From positions 446,501-510,500 of the forward strand of contig JAVXUO010000131.1 of NCBI GenBank assembly GCA_033065855.1: a stretch of 64,000 nucleotides of DNA, given 5' to 3'. Positions 12,001 through 27,000 of this stretch are shown here, piece by piece; the stretch's first letter is position 1, and each line of letters begins with the position of its first letter. A program made the translations under genes and the position numbers. The notes under the pieces were generated by a model. The model was given only the letters and a program-made list of their open reading frames with translations, was not told the origin of the DNA and ran no database searches. Origin of the DNA: Escallonia rubra (taxonomy: Eukaryota; Streptophyta; Magnoliopsida; Escalloniales; Escalloniaceae).

Positions 12001-15000
12001 TGGTACACGAGTTTACATGGCATGAAACTATCTTTGAACCAAAAATACTTAGTTCCCCTATTGAAAATTTTGTCTAACTTATAAATGCATGTTACCCACT
12101 TGGAAAATTCAAGCGGAAGTGCTGTAAGGATCAATAGCCTCTATAACCTCCAACTGTGCATTTTACTACAACTTAAATTTCCGGCAAGTGTAATAGCAAA
12201 ACTAAAGCGAGTATGCACTTAACAGTCCATCGCATACAATTAGTTCTCACGCAAAGATGACTATCTAGAAAACAAGTTGCATTAGCAAACTGTAGTTACA
12301 ACAAAAAGATATCTAGACTTGACTTTGGTTCCAAAAAAACATACTTGCAATGCCACATATAGAATATTGATCTTTGGGGACAAGGGGAGGGAACGCTTTC
12401 TGGATTCCTTTCGAACTATACAGAGATGGCGGGGGAAGTTGTTAAAGTTACCATGATAATCTAGGAAGCACGAACACAGCTTCTGGGTCGAGGTATCGTC
12501 CTCCGACACTCGACACCCCTCGGACACCTCGGGAGACGTGTCAGACACTTCTCGGCAGTGTCTGGATATTTTTTATTTATTTTTTACTATCAGACTCATG
12601 TCGGACTCCTTATGCAGAAGTGTCTGATACCTTACTGCAGAAGTGTGCCACCTACGTGGAAAAACTGTAAATTTTTAACCTTAAATCTTGGGTCGTGATG
12701 GAATGATAGGGAAAGTTGGGGTTGTGTTATAAATAAGAAGGCTAGGGCAAACCCCAATAGTAGATTGTTTTCTAATCGACTTATGCCTAACTGAAAGGGA
12801 GATGGAGCTCTTCAACAAAGGCAATCTAACGTAGAAGACGAGTCTCTCAATTGGTAAACGTGTGCAGGGAATAGGTTGATGATTGAGGTCCAGACAATAA
12901 ACGTGATGAGACAATTGATGTTGATTAAATCTTGGTGGATGGAAGAGAAGAAAGCCGTTTATCTTTTCCTTTTGGTTGTTTTCATGGGATCTTGCACTAC
13001 CGTATTATCTATAGTAACTTGATTTCAAGTATGACTTTAGTTTATTATTTATTAGTCATGAGCGATGTCTTGCGGTGTCCAAAGTTCGTTATTCTGGATA
13101 TTGCAGTGTTCAGTGTCCCTGTCAGTGTCGGTGTAGGACGCGGTGTCCGGGTCTGTGCTACTTAGGTGATAACAGAATGAAAATTAGCACAATCGCTGTA
13201 GGAATGGGGGCTAACAAGTAGGGTCCTAATCCACAATAGCAAGTCTGCCTACTGCAGTTCATGACCCCTGAGCCCTTAAAAACACCCCATGCACGTTTTT
13301 GAACTGGAAAAGTTCCATATAGGATAACTGTTGCGATTACTAGAACCATTTACTAGGTTAGTATTGTAACTTTGCTTAGTCCTAAATACACTAGAACAGA
13401 ATTCATATATTCAGAGTACCATAACATGTATATCCATTAACTAACCTTAATGAACTGGCTATATGTAACACGCTGGCTGTTCGGATATCGATAGTACACA
13501 GCAAACCCCGGCATGTTTCCACACTCGCGTTCGTATATTGATTCATCACTCTGCAAAAGGATGGCATGGTACTTAAATATCTTGTAAAGTAGCTTGGAAG
13601 CACATGCGTGAAATGATATAGTCATAACATCATATCCCAAGAAACCTAAGAAACCTAAGAAAGCAACAGGATTTTCCACGATCATTGACTAGGTAAAAAA
13701 TGATTCTAGACTACCTTCCAGTAGTAGGCAGTCTTCAGTGTCTCGAACAAAAATCTAGCAAGTCTGCCGACTTCATACTCAGTGCAGCAGCATATCATAG
13801 GTTGTAAAGTCTTACATATTAGAACATCAATGTGGTTGACTGTATTAAAAAAAGGTGTTCCCAAGGAATGAAGAGTATGGACAAACATGGCACAGTAAAC
13901 AGCATCAGGCATACTGAATGTACACCGTGGGAAGATACAGCGCTGGAGGAATTCCATGTTTATCTTCAAAGTATCAGGGCACGAGCTTAACCAATTATCC
14001 TTTTCATGAGCGAGCCGTTTGCGTACTGATGCAACATTTTCTTCGTGCTTCTGAAGTTCACTAGCCAGACGATCTAAAGATTCTTGAATTCTTTCCTTGT
14101 CTTTCTTTCGTTTAGTGATTGCCGAATTTGAATTATCAGAGAGTTCTTCTAGAGCTTTAAGAGCAGCATGCTGCTTGGTGATTTCCAACTCATAGCGCTT
14201 TCTAGGAACATAAAGATCATAGAGTGTAAGACCCCAAAAGGTAGCGTACAGATCCGGAGAAAGGCTATTCCACGCTTTTGAAGGCAACATTGTTCTAACA
14301 GTGTCGAGAAGGTTTGTCCACCTGCATAGCATGAATATTCATGGAGAAGATGAATCGTGGCACCATGAGATTAAATTTTGTATATGAAGCTGGTAAGGAA
14401 ACAACACATGGTCAGGAGAATTACGTGATAGGCTTCCTAGGAGAACCAAGATCCAAAAGAAATTTGTCAGATGAATCTGCAGGTTCAGCCTCCTTTTCTG
14501 CAGTTGATTCAGCGCAATCTAATGGCCAGAAGACACCAGAACAACTCTGACACTTGAAGAGCCTCATCACAGGTCGATAAATCAGAAAGGCCACCTAGAA
14601 CGGGGAGGGAAAGCCAGCATTACTGGAAAGGTGTTCGCGTAATTTATAAATCGACGTTTTATGTGTGTATGTTTGTTAAAATCCTGAAAAAATTCCTTTG
14701 CCAAATTTAAAACAAAGGAAAAAGGACTTCAAACACATGGAGAAAAACCTCGGGATCAAGGTGGTATAAACTTATGAGATCATCAAGACAAGGAATCAGC
14801 TGAGCATAAGCTGCAGGAGTCATTGCACCACACAAAAATTCCACAAATTGAAGAAGGGTCCCATGGCATCGATCAAACTGCTCACTGACCATCTTAATAT
14901 AAGGCACCTCTGCATTAATGACAACCCTGCCGAGCAGAAGAGTATCAGATGGCAATTTGAAGTCATCATACAGAGTTCATGCTTGCCAGTTTAAACTCAC

Positions 15001-18000
15001 CCACACCGCGGGTCCCAAAAAGAAAAGGAAAAGCACAAGGAAAAATATTTCACAGGGAAAAACTGCACTTTTGACCTCTAATACAAAAAGATATATACTT
15101 TCGACTCAAAATCAAAAGCAGCTGAAGTAATCAGAGAGTCAGAAAAGATATCTTGTGTTTAGAGCTTACACAGAACGATGCTGAGCAATAAGCAACAATA
15201 GAGGGATTGCCAACTTTGGTTCATCCTTTGGAAGCAGTGAATCTCTTAGCCTGTTTGTAGATTTAATTAAAGCCTGCCAAATGAAATTATAAGCACGCCG
15301 CAGACCAAAAAATGAGAGAAGAGGGGGGAGAGAAGGCGGGGGGACACTAAAATATGTGTAGGTTTATATCCGCCATGTCTGGGCATGACGGTGTTTTCCA
15401 GTCATAACTGCACCAGATATTGGTTCCTAAATATAACATCGTATGTACAGCATCATGTATAACCAAAAATGAAATGACCATGAAGCCAAGTTTAATCACA
15501 TGGAAAATTTCATGACTCTTGCGGTGCAACACTAGAACTGTAACATGGCAATTTCGTATTGTGAATGCAAAAAATTGACAAGGTGACCAATGTCATACTA
15601 TCGTGAACATTAGGAATGTTTGGGTTGATAACTGCTTAAATTAAAGCAACGATCAAAAAGCTTTTAACCACACAACAACGCCAAGTGCCAAGATTGAACT
15701 ACCTAGAAGAGATTATTTGAATTTCGACATAAAGTATTTCTTTATAACTTACATATTTTACTCACCTCAGCCTGAGGTATATAAGGACACACTGTAAGCT
15801 ATGTTACATGGACTCGGTACGAGTGTCCGGATCGGATACGTGTCCAAGTGTCGGACTCGTCTAATTTTGAAAACGCAAGACACGGGGACACGGCAAAATG
15901 TTCATATTTGTTATTGCTTTTTAGTTATTTCGAAGGTAAAAAGGTGCTTTATGTGATGCACTTGGTTTCAATTGACAACTTGTTTCCTCTCAAAGTAATA
16001 ACTAATTAAACAAAAAACTATAGATAGTATTGATAATGTCATATCCTATGAGATGTGTCGGACACATATCCCATACCCATGTCCAAGTGTCGAGTGTCCG
16101 ACACGGGTATTTCACGCAAACCGAAGAGTCCATGTAACATAGACTGTAAGCACCCCATGAGAAGACAATTATTATCCTTTTTAACTTAAGACTTTAAGAA
16201 CTTTCCTACGTCTATTACTGCTTCTTTCTCCTCCCTGATGTGTATGACACAACAAATAGAACTGTCCATATCTCAGAAGTTTGCCACCTGTGGACAACTC
16301 TCCTGCAACTAAGGGTAATAGCGAAGTGAATTCATGAAGACAACCCAGGGCTAGTTTGATAATAAATTGTTTCAGTATTACCGGACAAGCAAAAGGTTTG
16401 AAGTCGTTCATAAGGCAAACGAGTCTTGTCATAATAAGCCAATAGCATGATGGAACCTATTGCAGAAGTTTCAAATGCAGGGAGACAGGTAAGCAAAATA
16501 AATTGCACATACGTACAAGTTGCCTTTTCGGGTATCAGACTATCATGCTCTAGACATCCTTATATCTTCATCAGACATAATATACCTCAGCCTAAACTGT
16601 TATTGTGGCTACAATTTACTTATACCAATTAACTACTTTGAATTTGCACTACAACTCCAGTATGTCCAAGATGTTTGAATTCTGTTTCTTTCTTCATTTT
16701 GGACCCTTATATTTGAAAACCTAACTTTAGAAGTCCATTTTATGTTATCACCATGCAGTTGAAAAGTAGTGGCCAGGCTACCTAAATCATACTAAACTAA
16801 ATTACACTAGTCAGTCCTATTTTGTGTCAGCTGAAGAGCATCTCATGAAGCTACAATAGCTCCCTTAGACAGAAATTTGTAACACTCGACTAGATATTGC
16901 TTCTTTGTTCTACTTATGGTTAATTTTCAGCAATCTACGCCTAGCTTATAAACACATAAAATGACCTTCCTACCGCCATGTAATATCTATTAGACAACTT
17001 TCATCATGACTTACCCAACCTAGCACTCGATGTATATAACAGCACAAAGTAGTACAGTACCCATCACATTGCTAAGTTACATACACAAGAATACGCACTA
17101 CTGTTCAGCCGCAAAATAGTAGTTCAGCCACAAAATACACAAGGAAGAAGTGAGAGAAAATCAAAATCTGGCTGCCTGGCATATACTTCAGTGCAACTAC
17201 AAGTTTACATGCTTATGTGTCACTATAGTTGACGCAGATTACTGTTCTGATAGAAAAGGAAATCAAATTTCGTTGATGTAAGACTACAAGTTTACAAGAT
17301 CACGAGTAAAAGAAACTTAAAAATATTACCTAACATTGGCCTAAAGGTTCAAATCATCATCAAATCATAAGTTCTAATGTATATAAACAGTGCTTCTCCC
17401 AAAGGATGTTAGAGTGCTTTAGCTTGCTTCATTGGAAAAATATCAAACCAGCTGAAAACTTGCCGATTTTAATCCTCAAAGAACTCCACTGGTTGAGTTA
17501 ACTGTACGGACGGAAAGAGCATCGAAGAACATATGGCTCTTCAAATTTTCATAAGAATTAGATACATAGTATTGATCCTCTAAGCACGAGAAAATCTGTT
17601 AATCTGAGCCACCAGAAAATGACACTTGCCCCATATTTCTGAACACATGGAAACTGGTGTCCCTTGTGTTGTTCATACTCTTTCTGTTCAAATATGGTTA
17701 AAGTTTTTCACGTAGGTCCAACTCGACGATTTTGGGAGAGACGTTAGTTCATAGGATTCCTACAAGAACTCTAGGGGAAATGGATTCTTTTTACATGTCA
17801 TTATTTGACCACACAGTAAGTAATAAAGGAGTCCTGGGAATATGCAATCTCAAGCAGCTCTCAGATTGGTTTTCTTTATATGTAGATTGGGAATTCATTT
17901 TTAGTGTGATAGGGGTCTAGTAAAAAAAACGTTGAATCGCTGATGATTACCTATGCTTTATTGGCAGCTTCTGCTTTAATCTCTAAACTCCCTCTGTCTA

Positions 18001-21000
18001 CAAAAAACCCTCCGCCTTACTATTATTTGATTACTACAAAGTATTCTCAAGTTTGAAAAGTCAAGCAATCTTGTCATCACATTTCCTTTTATACCCCCTC
18101 GTTTTACGCATTAAATGCTTTCGATTGTACAAAACTATCCAACACCCACCATGAATATGGGAATAGCTGGAAATGAACACAATCGAGTGTCACATAAACT
18201 GCAGTCATCTACCTCTCGAAAAACTGTGTAAAGTCTAAGAGGACAACCTTTGTGACGGAGGGAGTAGTAAAGGATGCTTTCTTTTGAATTGCCAGCATTA
18301 GAGGCATGGGTTGAAAGGCCAGACTTTAGTGATCTCTTCTCCTTGAGAAGGTCGGAGGTATTACGCCATTACCATTATTGTCAAATAATTAGCCTCGATA
18401 AGACTTTCCTAGAAGTGTAAATTACAACTCCGGTTGGCGCTGAACAGAATTGGAGAACTAGAGAAGATGAAGGAAACTCATTTATCTTTTGGCTTCTTTG
18501 CCTGTACCGCCTATCTATATGCCTTGCAGACCACCTCCATTATCTCATGTACCCAAAAGAAGAATGAAAATATTCTTCACATTGTAAATCTATCTAGTAT
18601 ATATAAATTCTAAAGCCAAAGAGCAGGCTTTTTTTTTTTTTTTCCTTTATCTTCTGCAAAGACAATGTTTGAAGAATTTCAGACTCGATCAATAACAGTA
18701 GAGAATTGTTTAAAGCACCTTATTGTTTCGGGTCACCCCGAAAGAAGTAGCCTGGTACCGAAGAGTCTCACTTCCTGCCATGGCATCCAATTGGTCTTCA
18801 GTCATATTTTCCGTGTACTGAACATTGGCCATTTGCTGTATAAGTTCCTGCACCAATGATGAAAGTTCAAATAACCAAGTGCTTGGGTAAAAGAGATCTT
18901 ATTTAGTATATTTAGATCTGAAACTACCTGCAGGAGAACTAGCTCAATCCCATTCCCCTTTTTCAACTGATTCACAAGATATTGGAAAAGACCCCTCAGT
19001 TCCATTGATGGATACTTTTTACACCTAAAACAATGCCAATGATTTAGTAAAATTTTAGAGAAACCACTACCAGCTTGATGAATCAGAAGTTCAGCAGTCA
19101 TTCTTGATTATATAGAAGTACTTTAATGATAAATATCTTGTACTGTTTGCAAATTTACAAAAGCTGCACTTGACTAATTTAAATCGAACTAATTAATGAT
19201 TTCAAGAACACGCAGGCAGTAGACAAAAGTATGACCTAGTTCAAATATATAGGAAACAAGTGCAACCATGAAACTAAAAACACCCATCCAGAAACATCAA
19301 CCAGCAGCATGCTTGGACCATCAGAATCATTATATTGATCAATTCGTCTATACATTCACACAGTGCATAAAGAAAGAAAAGAAAATAAGAGAAGCAAACA
19401 AAATCCATGGAGGAAAACCATAAACCAAGTCCCTGCAAAGCAGAGGAGAGTACCCAACAACAGATTGCAAAGCCAGAAGGATTACCTAAGAGGAATTGAT
19501 TAATCTGTTAATTGTTCACCCTTTTCTTCCTTTTTCTCTTCTGTGGGAGGCGGTGTAGGGGGTTAGCAGTTCTAAAAAAACACAAGGAATTCTCATATGT
19601 TATGTGAATCAGTACGTGAACGATGCCTCTGCTGGAGTGGTAAAACATGACCAATTTTAAGGACTTCACTTTTTCTTCCTTTGTAATTAAAAAGTCCAAG
19701 TAGCAGAAACTCAAACACAAAAGAAGCCCAAAGCACCACCAAAAAGGGATGAAACTCATCCTTGACGACAAAGAAAGCACATAAATGAAGAATGCTGGTA
19801 ACGGAGAGGAGTCTCCACACCATCAAAAGGCCTCAAATCCTTCCCTTACAAATGCACCACATCAGTCACGGAAACACTAACCTCCACTCTTTAGAAATAC
19901 TCTTCGGAAACTTTGCCCACCTCCAAATCAAATCCTTAACAGATCTCAGCAATCTATGGCATGAATCTTCGTCAAGAGGTTATGGCAAAAGTACGAAACC
20001 ACTTTGGGGCTTATATTGCCCAATTACTTAGGATAATTGGGTTCCCTATGGCAGGGCAATCACCGGAAGACCTTTGCCTAATTAAACCTTATGGGCTAGA
20101 TAATACAAAAGCAAGCTAGCTGCTTTGTTCGTAGTTAGACGGTTCATAGTTAGCTTAAAATGGAACAACCCAATCCTATTTTTCTCAAACCAATAACACC
20201 AACTATACATTGTTCAAAAACATTCATAGACACTGCAATTGTTATTAAATGATCTTACAATATACGAAAGAGTGATTGTAAGCTACAGTATAACAAAATT
20301 AATCAACTACACACGTTAATTCAAGGCTCCTACAGAAAAGGCTTCCAATGGTCCTTGTTCACGTAAAGATGTATTCTACCGAAGATGCATTGAGATAACC
20401 ATCATGACTGGGTTTTTCTGAAGGCTCTAATTACAGCATAACCATCATGATAGCTTTAGATTTTACACAAGTCATGGTAAATTGCAGCCCTCAACAAACC
20501 CTGTCATGATAGTTACAAATATAGTAGCACAATTGAAAAACTCCTACATCTTTCCCAATAAGCCATCACTAAGAGCTCGATTATGTTGCTAACACTTCTC
20601 TTTAGCACACTTCACTTACACTTTTGGCATTACTATCAGTATCACATTGCATCAACACAACCTCTCTCTTTCCCAAGTATCAACAAATTTTTGACTCAAG
20701 AACTAAAGCAAATAAACATGCTGAGATACTGCATTCGAGGGTGGACAAATGCATATGATTATCAAACAATAACCTCATTAGAATGATTAGCAAACGCGAA
20801 AATTGCATCTTTGGGAGAAACACATCCACTCACAGCATGTGAAACTGGGAATAAAGCACGCAAAGTACTATTTCATAGGGATATGGTAATTATAATGCTT
20901 GGAGTAGGACAGACTAAAATACATGTTTATCAGGTTCTTGAAGCGGGGGAATGATGAGAATTCAAATTCTGTAGAATGCTATAAAATTGTGACTTCTCAA

Positions 21001-24000
21001 ATGAGGCCCGAATATGCAAAGCAAAAATAACTATCGCACCCTCTGAGCAAAAACACTAGAGATGCACTGGAACAGAAGTTTAAATGAAAAGTCGAAGTAA
21101 TAGGGGGTTGTATTGCTTGCTCCATTTAACAAGCTTCACATATCTTTGAGTAATAACAAAACAAGTATATCCAATATCAATTGCATATAATCCACAGAGT
21201 ACAAAGTTTCTAACCAGGTATAATAACCTTGAAATATATAGGTAATTATTGTTCCAACATATGCGGCAAAAAAATACCGAAGTAACTGCAAGTGTGATGT
21301 TAACCATGTAGTTTTCCTTTTAGGTTAAATTATTATTTTTCCAACAGTCACACATTTAAGTTTACATTTGCTGAAGAGTAGATGTCAGAACTTACCACAG
21401 GAAAACATTTACAAATTCAACTATGAATTGAAAAAGATTGAAACATCAGCAGACCAATCTGCCTACTTAGTTCTGTCAACTTAACAACTAACTGGAATTA
21501 TAAAACAACCTACTAAAACTACATTACAATTACATTAATTAGCAAGCTTCTTCAGCAGTAGATCAACTTAAGGCATGTTATAAATCTTGCAACTGAACCG
21601 AATGAGTCTCCACTTACTCAAGTTGCCAAGTAACACAACATACTTCAACATCACAATGAAACATGCATGAATCTTAGGCCCAAATGGCGATTTAGGACTA
21701 CATACAATGTTGAAACACATAAAATGTTTTGACAAGGAGAAACCAGGCAAACAAATTTTAGCACCAAATAAAACTTATCTTGATTCCAAGATTTTCTTAA
21801 CTCCATAATAGCTGTAATAAATAATCAGTTATACAACTCATATCAACCACCACTTTCTTTTATCAGCATAAAAGGGCAGTCTTTGCAAAGCTAAACTTAA
21901 GGACATTAATGCAACCATGTACATGTATTTATCTTGTGCAATTAAGAATTCATGAAGAAATACAAACTTCATTAGGTCTCTAACAAGACTTCCGAGTCAT
22001 AGTATGATTCAGCAACCCAGAGATTTTCCTGGAAGAAGCTCAAGGAAAGAACATTGCTTCCAAACTTCTAGAGACATTGAATTTCGCTTCAAAAACGAGG
22101 AAAACCACTTGCGGTAAGGTGGATGAAGAAGCAATATACAGCGCATATCTTTTTTGATAAAATGCAGTCGCACACCAATAGCACATGGCATTGCCCAAAT
22201 ACAAATAGGCATATCTGGAAATTCCACAGAGCTATCAGCAAGCCACCTGCATTTAGCTACAACGAACAAAAACTGCTCTTTCCACTTTCCCCTCCTGTCA
22301 ACGAAATCCTTCTCCCTTACAAGCACAGTACTTCATTGTTGGCCAATCAATTGTTTGGAATATTACAGTCAATACCTTTTGACCAGGACAAAGGAAAATG
22401 ACTGAAGGAGTGACCAAGTCGGATCCCGCAAGGACATGAGCGACCACTGAGCCGGAAGGAGCCCCAAGAAGAAAAGCAATATAGACTAGAATATTAAACA
22501 CCCAGGTAATAGCCATTTATCTTCACTATTCAACTCTATCTAAGCTTCTTCATAGAACCAAAAAAGTGTAGACACATGATAAAGACTCCTCCTAAGTTGA
22601 GTGGAGGCACGTCTACAAGTGAACAGATTTACAGCCAAAATAGCCCTTCCTCGTCTTTGGGTGCCTAGGTATCCACCATAAGCCTTTCCTTGTCTGAACC
22701 TCGCCCTCAACTTTAAGACTAGTTCGTCCTAAAGGTGCAGAAAAACAGATCCTTAATAGAAGTTGAGCCGAAGGACACCTCCAAGTGCACAGCTTTTGCA
22801 GCCAAAATAAGTTGTCTGCAGTAACTGTCTATTCACTACCAGAAAAGGTCCTCCAAGGTCTAGTCTTATTCCCCTCTCAAACATCGATTCAGCAGGTATT
22901 ACTGAAACTTGTTTGCTGCCTCTCCAAGAACTCTACCTCACCACATGGCCACCAGAAAACTCCGGGACTTTAATCTGTGAAAACTGTCTATTCACTACCA
23001 CAATGTTCCTCCAATGTCTAATATTATTTCCCTCTCAAACATCAATTCAGAGGTATTACTGAAGTTTTTGTTTGCTGCCTCTCCAAGAAACTCGGCCGCA
23101 CCACACGGCCACCAGAAAACTCTCGGACTTTAATCTGTGATAACTGTCTATTCACTGCCAGAAAAGGTCCTCCAAGGTCTAATCTTATTTCCCTCTGAAA
23201 CATCGGTTCAGCAGGAATTACCAAAATTTGTTTGCTGCCTCTCCAAGAATTCTACCGCACCACACAGCCACCAGAAAATTCTAGACTTTAATATGTGATG
23301 TTGCAATACCAGCCCTTTAATTTCTTGCTATAGATCTTTGAAGGTTAAGTCAATACATGAGTCCGCAGGAAAGAGGTGTACTCGCCAAACAACGCATACT
23401 AAGAACTCACGAACTTCAAAAGGAAAGGAATGAGGACCTAGGCAGTAAATTTTGTGACGTAACTTCCCCTGCCACTCGAATAGGCATCAGGTTTCCACAA
23501 TTCTGGTAAGATTTCATGGTTGTCAGTGGATTTCATGTGGGTATCTGACTCGTGCCTTCTGAAGTGATACACCAAGCAAACAGGGGCTCACTATCATCTC
23601 CAACGCTCCAAATATTCCCAGCTCCAATAATCCTGCCGCTGAGATCAATCTGCAACCCAGGAGCTGGGTAAAGCATCCATGATTGCTAAACAGAAACGAG
23701 CAAGTCCAAATTGTAGTTATAGCAAGGGTTACACCAGTTACTCAAAACGCAACCATGAAAATGCTTCCTAAGAGAAATGACATGCAAGGTGAATAAAAGG
23801 AGAGGAAAACATAAGGAAAAAAAACAAGAAAAGAGCCATGTGGATACTCCCTGAGAAAACCAGCCCACACCTCAAAAAGAACTAAGGTTCAAAGCTTTTT
23901 ACCCAGTATTTTGTACCAGCTAAAAACCCACTAGCTTTTTGTACCAGAGAACCCTATATAGCGTCAAAACCCCCTGTGCACGTCGTGATTTTGAAATTGA

Positions 24001-27000
24001 TCTTCTATTCACCAGAGGCACACATGTTTTGCTTAGAACATGGAATAGCAAATACTTGACAAGAAACAACATTGGGACAGTACATAGAGGCTAGCACTAC
24101 ATATAGTGGTGGAGGAGAAAAACTTAAAAGGGACAAACTAAGAAGCACAGAAGGAAAAGTAAACGTACAAATGACCCCAAAACGACGCAAGAGATTGAAG
24201 CCAGTCCGATAAGTTTAGGCCATCGTCTTTTAGCTTTTCACGTCCACCTTGTGCCAAGCGCTCAATTACCACATACTCCAGAATATCATACTCGAGCTGT
24301 GTAAAGCGCACACTTAGTAGGACGAACATAAGGGAGTACATAATGAAACAAGCATGACAGCAGTTAACCATCCACAACATATCTCGTATTATATCCAAAC
24401 ATGCAGCACAATATTTACAATAGCACTTGTTCCATGCTATAAATTCTGTAGACAAAGGAGCAAATGAAAAAAATTATTAGCAACAAGATGTGGAAGTTGC
24501 CAGAATGAAACCAGAACTATATTAAAGCACATTGTATGACATGTCAAATTAACAATGCTTTCTTGCCTTCATCTTATCTCTTATGAGTAGAAAATCTGCA
24601 TGTGCAATTCAGTCAGTGTACAAAGAAACCTTCAAGCAGCCAAACCTCGTATCAAGGGGATCCAACAACAAGCACAATATAAGCATGAAAACAATCCAGG
24701 AACCTCCTCCACCTTTGTCCCCCATTTTTACTAATTTGTTCATGGATTTCGTGCACTCTACCAATGGAGAAGTTGCTATTCTGATACTCATCGCTACCCT
24801 TTCTTATTATGCTGGCCGAAGTAAGATTTTTATTGCAAACTCAGCCTGATTGTGAGTTTCCATTGAGAAGACAGGGAGAAAAGAGAAAAGAAGAGAAAGG
24901 AGTGTGAGTTTCTTTCGCAGTTTTAGTGTGCTTAGGATGGATAAAAAAGCCATTTTCCTTAGTGTTGTTTGTGAGATGAAGTGAAGTGAAAGAGAGAAAT
25001 TTTTTGAGTTACTATTTCAAGCATGCCCTTTCCTTAAACATGTATTAGCTTTTGTCAGAAAATTAAAAGGTAATGTTGGTAATCCAAAAGTTCCATTGAA
25101 CTGACTTTCCTCTCTCCATTTCTACCCAACTTAGAGAGAGATTTGAGAAGAAAAAAGGCCAAATCTTTCTCTCTTCTCTCTCAATTTCTCTTCTTTTCTT
25201 CCCCTCTAAAAAACTCACTAATGGGAATGGACGGAAAGAGTTTACTTTCTCTCCTTCACAAAATTCACAAACACGATGTAAATCTCGGCATTTTAACCGG
25301 TTGCATAAATGATTTTATATAGCCAGGCAGTTGTTCTATCTAAGTGCTCCCCTTGCAGTTTGTGAAGAAGTGATGTCCCATAAAAATTTAAAATAAAACA
25401 AACATAAAAGGCATCAGCAGTGGATGAAAATTACTGCTAATCACCGACAAAATAAAAATTCTGTTCTGATGTGTGAAGTGACAGAAGATAGATATATACA
25501 CCAATGGATATATGGATACACATACAACATATATATATACACAGATATAAAGATTGAGAGAGGTGAATCGTAGAAACAGCAAATAGATACACACCTGTGT
25601 CAGATACTTGAAAGCGTCTACAACAGGGGTAATCATATCCCTATACGCCTCTATCTGTACATCACAGTTTTAGGACATAATGTTATCCTCTGTACGAGTT
25701 TGAAAGAACTTCTGATAACAAATTATGCGGGAAGTATAACAATGACAATGCTAATATCATAGTAGCATGTAATGAAAGCTACCACAAACTTATGTGGATT
25801 ATTTAATGCAATACCTGATGTACAATTGTTCGCAGTACAGTCATTGGATTGGCATGAGCTAGTTTCGCAACCATGCGTCCCAGCTGCTTAAGGTTTTCTT
25901 TAGCAAGCCTCTTTAAGATCCTTCTAGTGTCCAACTGAGAAAGAGCACGACCTAGCAAATTATACCCAAAAAAGCAGAAATCTGGGCAATGCAAACGGAA
26001 GCATATTCTAAAGTTACACTTTTCTACCTTGGCTGTTTGCTTTGCAGATAAAACCATTGGAATACGCTCATCATCCTTCTCCCATTCACCATATAAACGG
26101 TATCGTACCTAAGCAGAGAAGATTTATCAGTCACATTTTCTACCTCACCAAACAATTTTCTAAGTAACTGCTCTTATTTTGAGCTAAACCTCATATGGAA
26201 GGAGACTCAGCACGTCCCAAATCTCCTGCCCAACAGCTGGATTTGCAGGTATCAACTGTAAAGATGGAAGTAAACATGTCCCTAGCGCTTCCTCAATCCT
26301 TAGTCTAGCTTCCTTTAGGTGCATGCGTGGAGTTCGTGTTCCACCAACACCAGTTTCAGAATGTAAAACCCCACCACTGGTGACAAGTTCAAGTGCAGAA
26401 AGGTAATAGCCTCTCAGTACTCTGCATACCTGCTCATTAACCATATAAAGCTAATTTCCGTGCACAAGAAATGACTCCTCGAAATGGCATTAAAAGCTCA
26501 CAAGACTACCAAAAATCAAAGTAATCCACCTTCTGCAGCAAAAGAGTATTACGATGAAGATATGGTCCAGCAGAAGAAAGCATCTCAAAAAGCTCTTTGG
26601 AAAGATCAATAAAAGGTCTGTTTATGGACGAATTGGTTGTCTCCAGGAGATCGCCGCTAGCTCCCACAGGTGTGCCGGAGCTTTGAAGTTGTGTTTGACG
26701 AAGAAGTACATAAGCTGAAGAGATCGATCTCTCAATGAGCCTAGAGATACGCAATACAAAATCATTAGGGTAGCACAAAAAGCAATATTTTCAAACCACT
26801 ACGAAAGACGAGCAACAAAACTTGAAGCCAATAATTACAATAAAAACAGCAAATAAAAACACGGACACATATATGGTACCGATTCAATAGTGGCACAATT
26901 CCATATACTTGCGACTTACCTGAACAATCCGTTGCAAATCTGAATATGTTCCACAGAGTTCAGAGGTGAGAGACGATCAAATAAAATATGAGCATGATAC

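Noticed and set aside
25803..26057. Continuous minus frame joining THO2 exons 16 and 17 through the intron
   Set aside because: The 93-bp intron happens to be in frame, but GT-AG sites are present and the family protein lacks the intervening residues.
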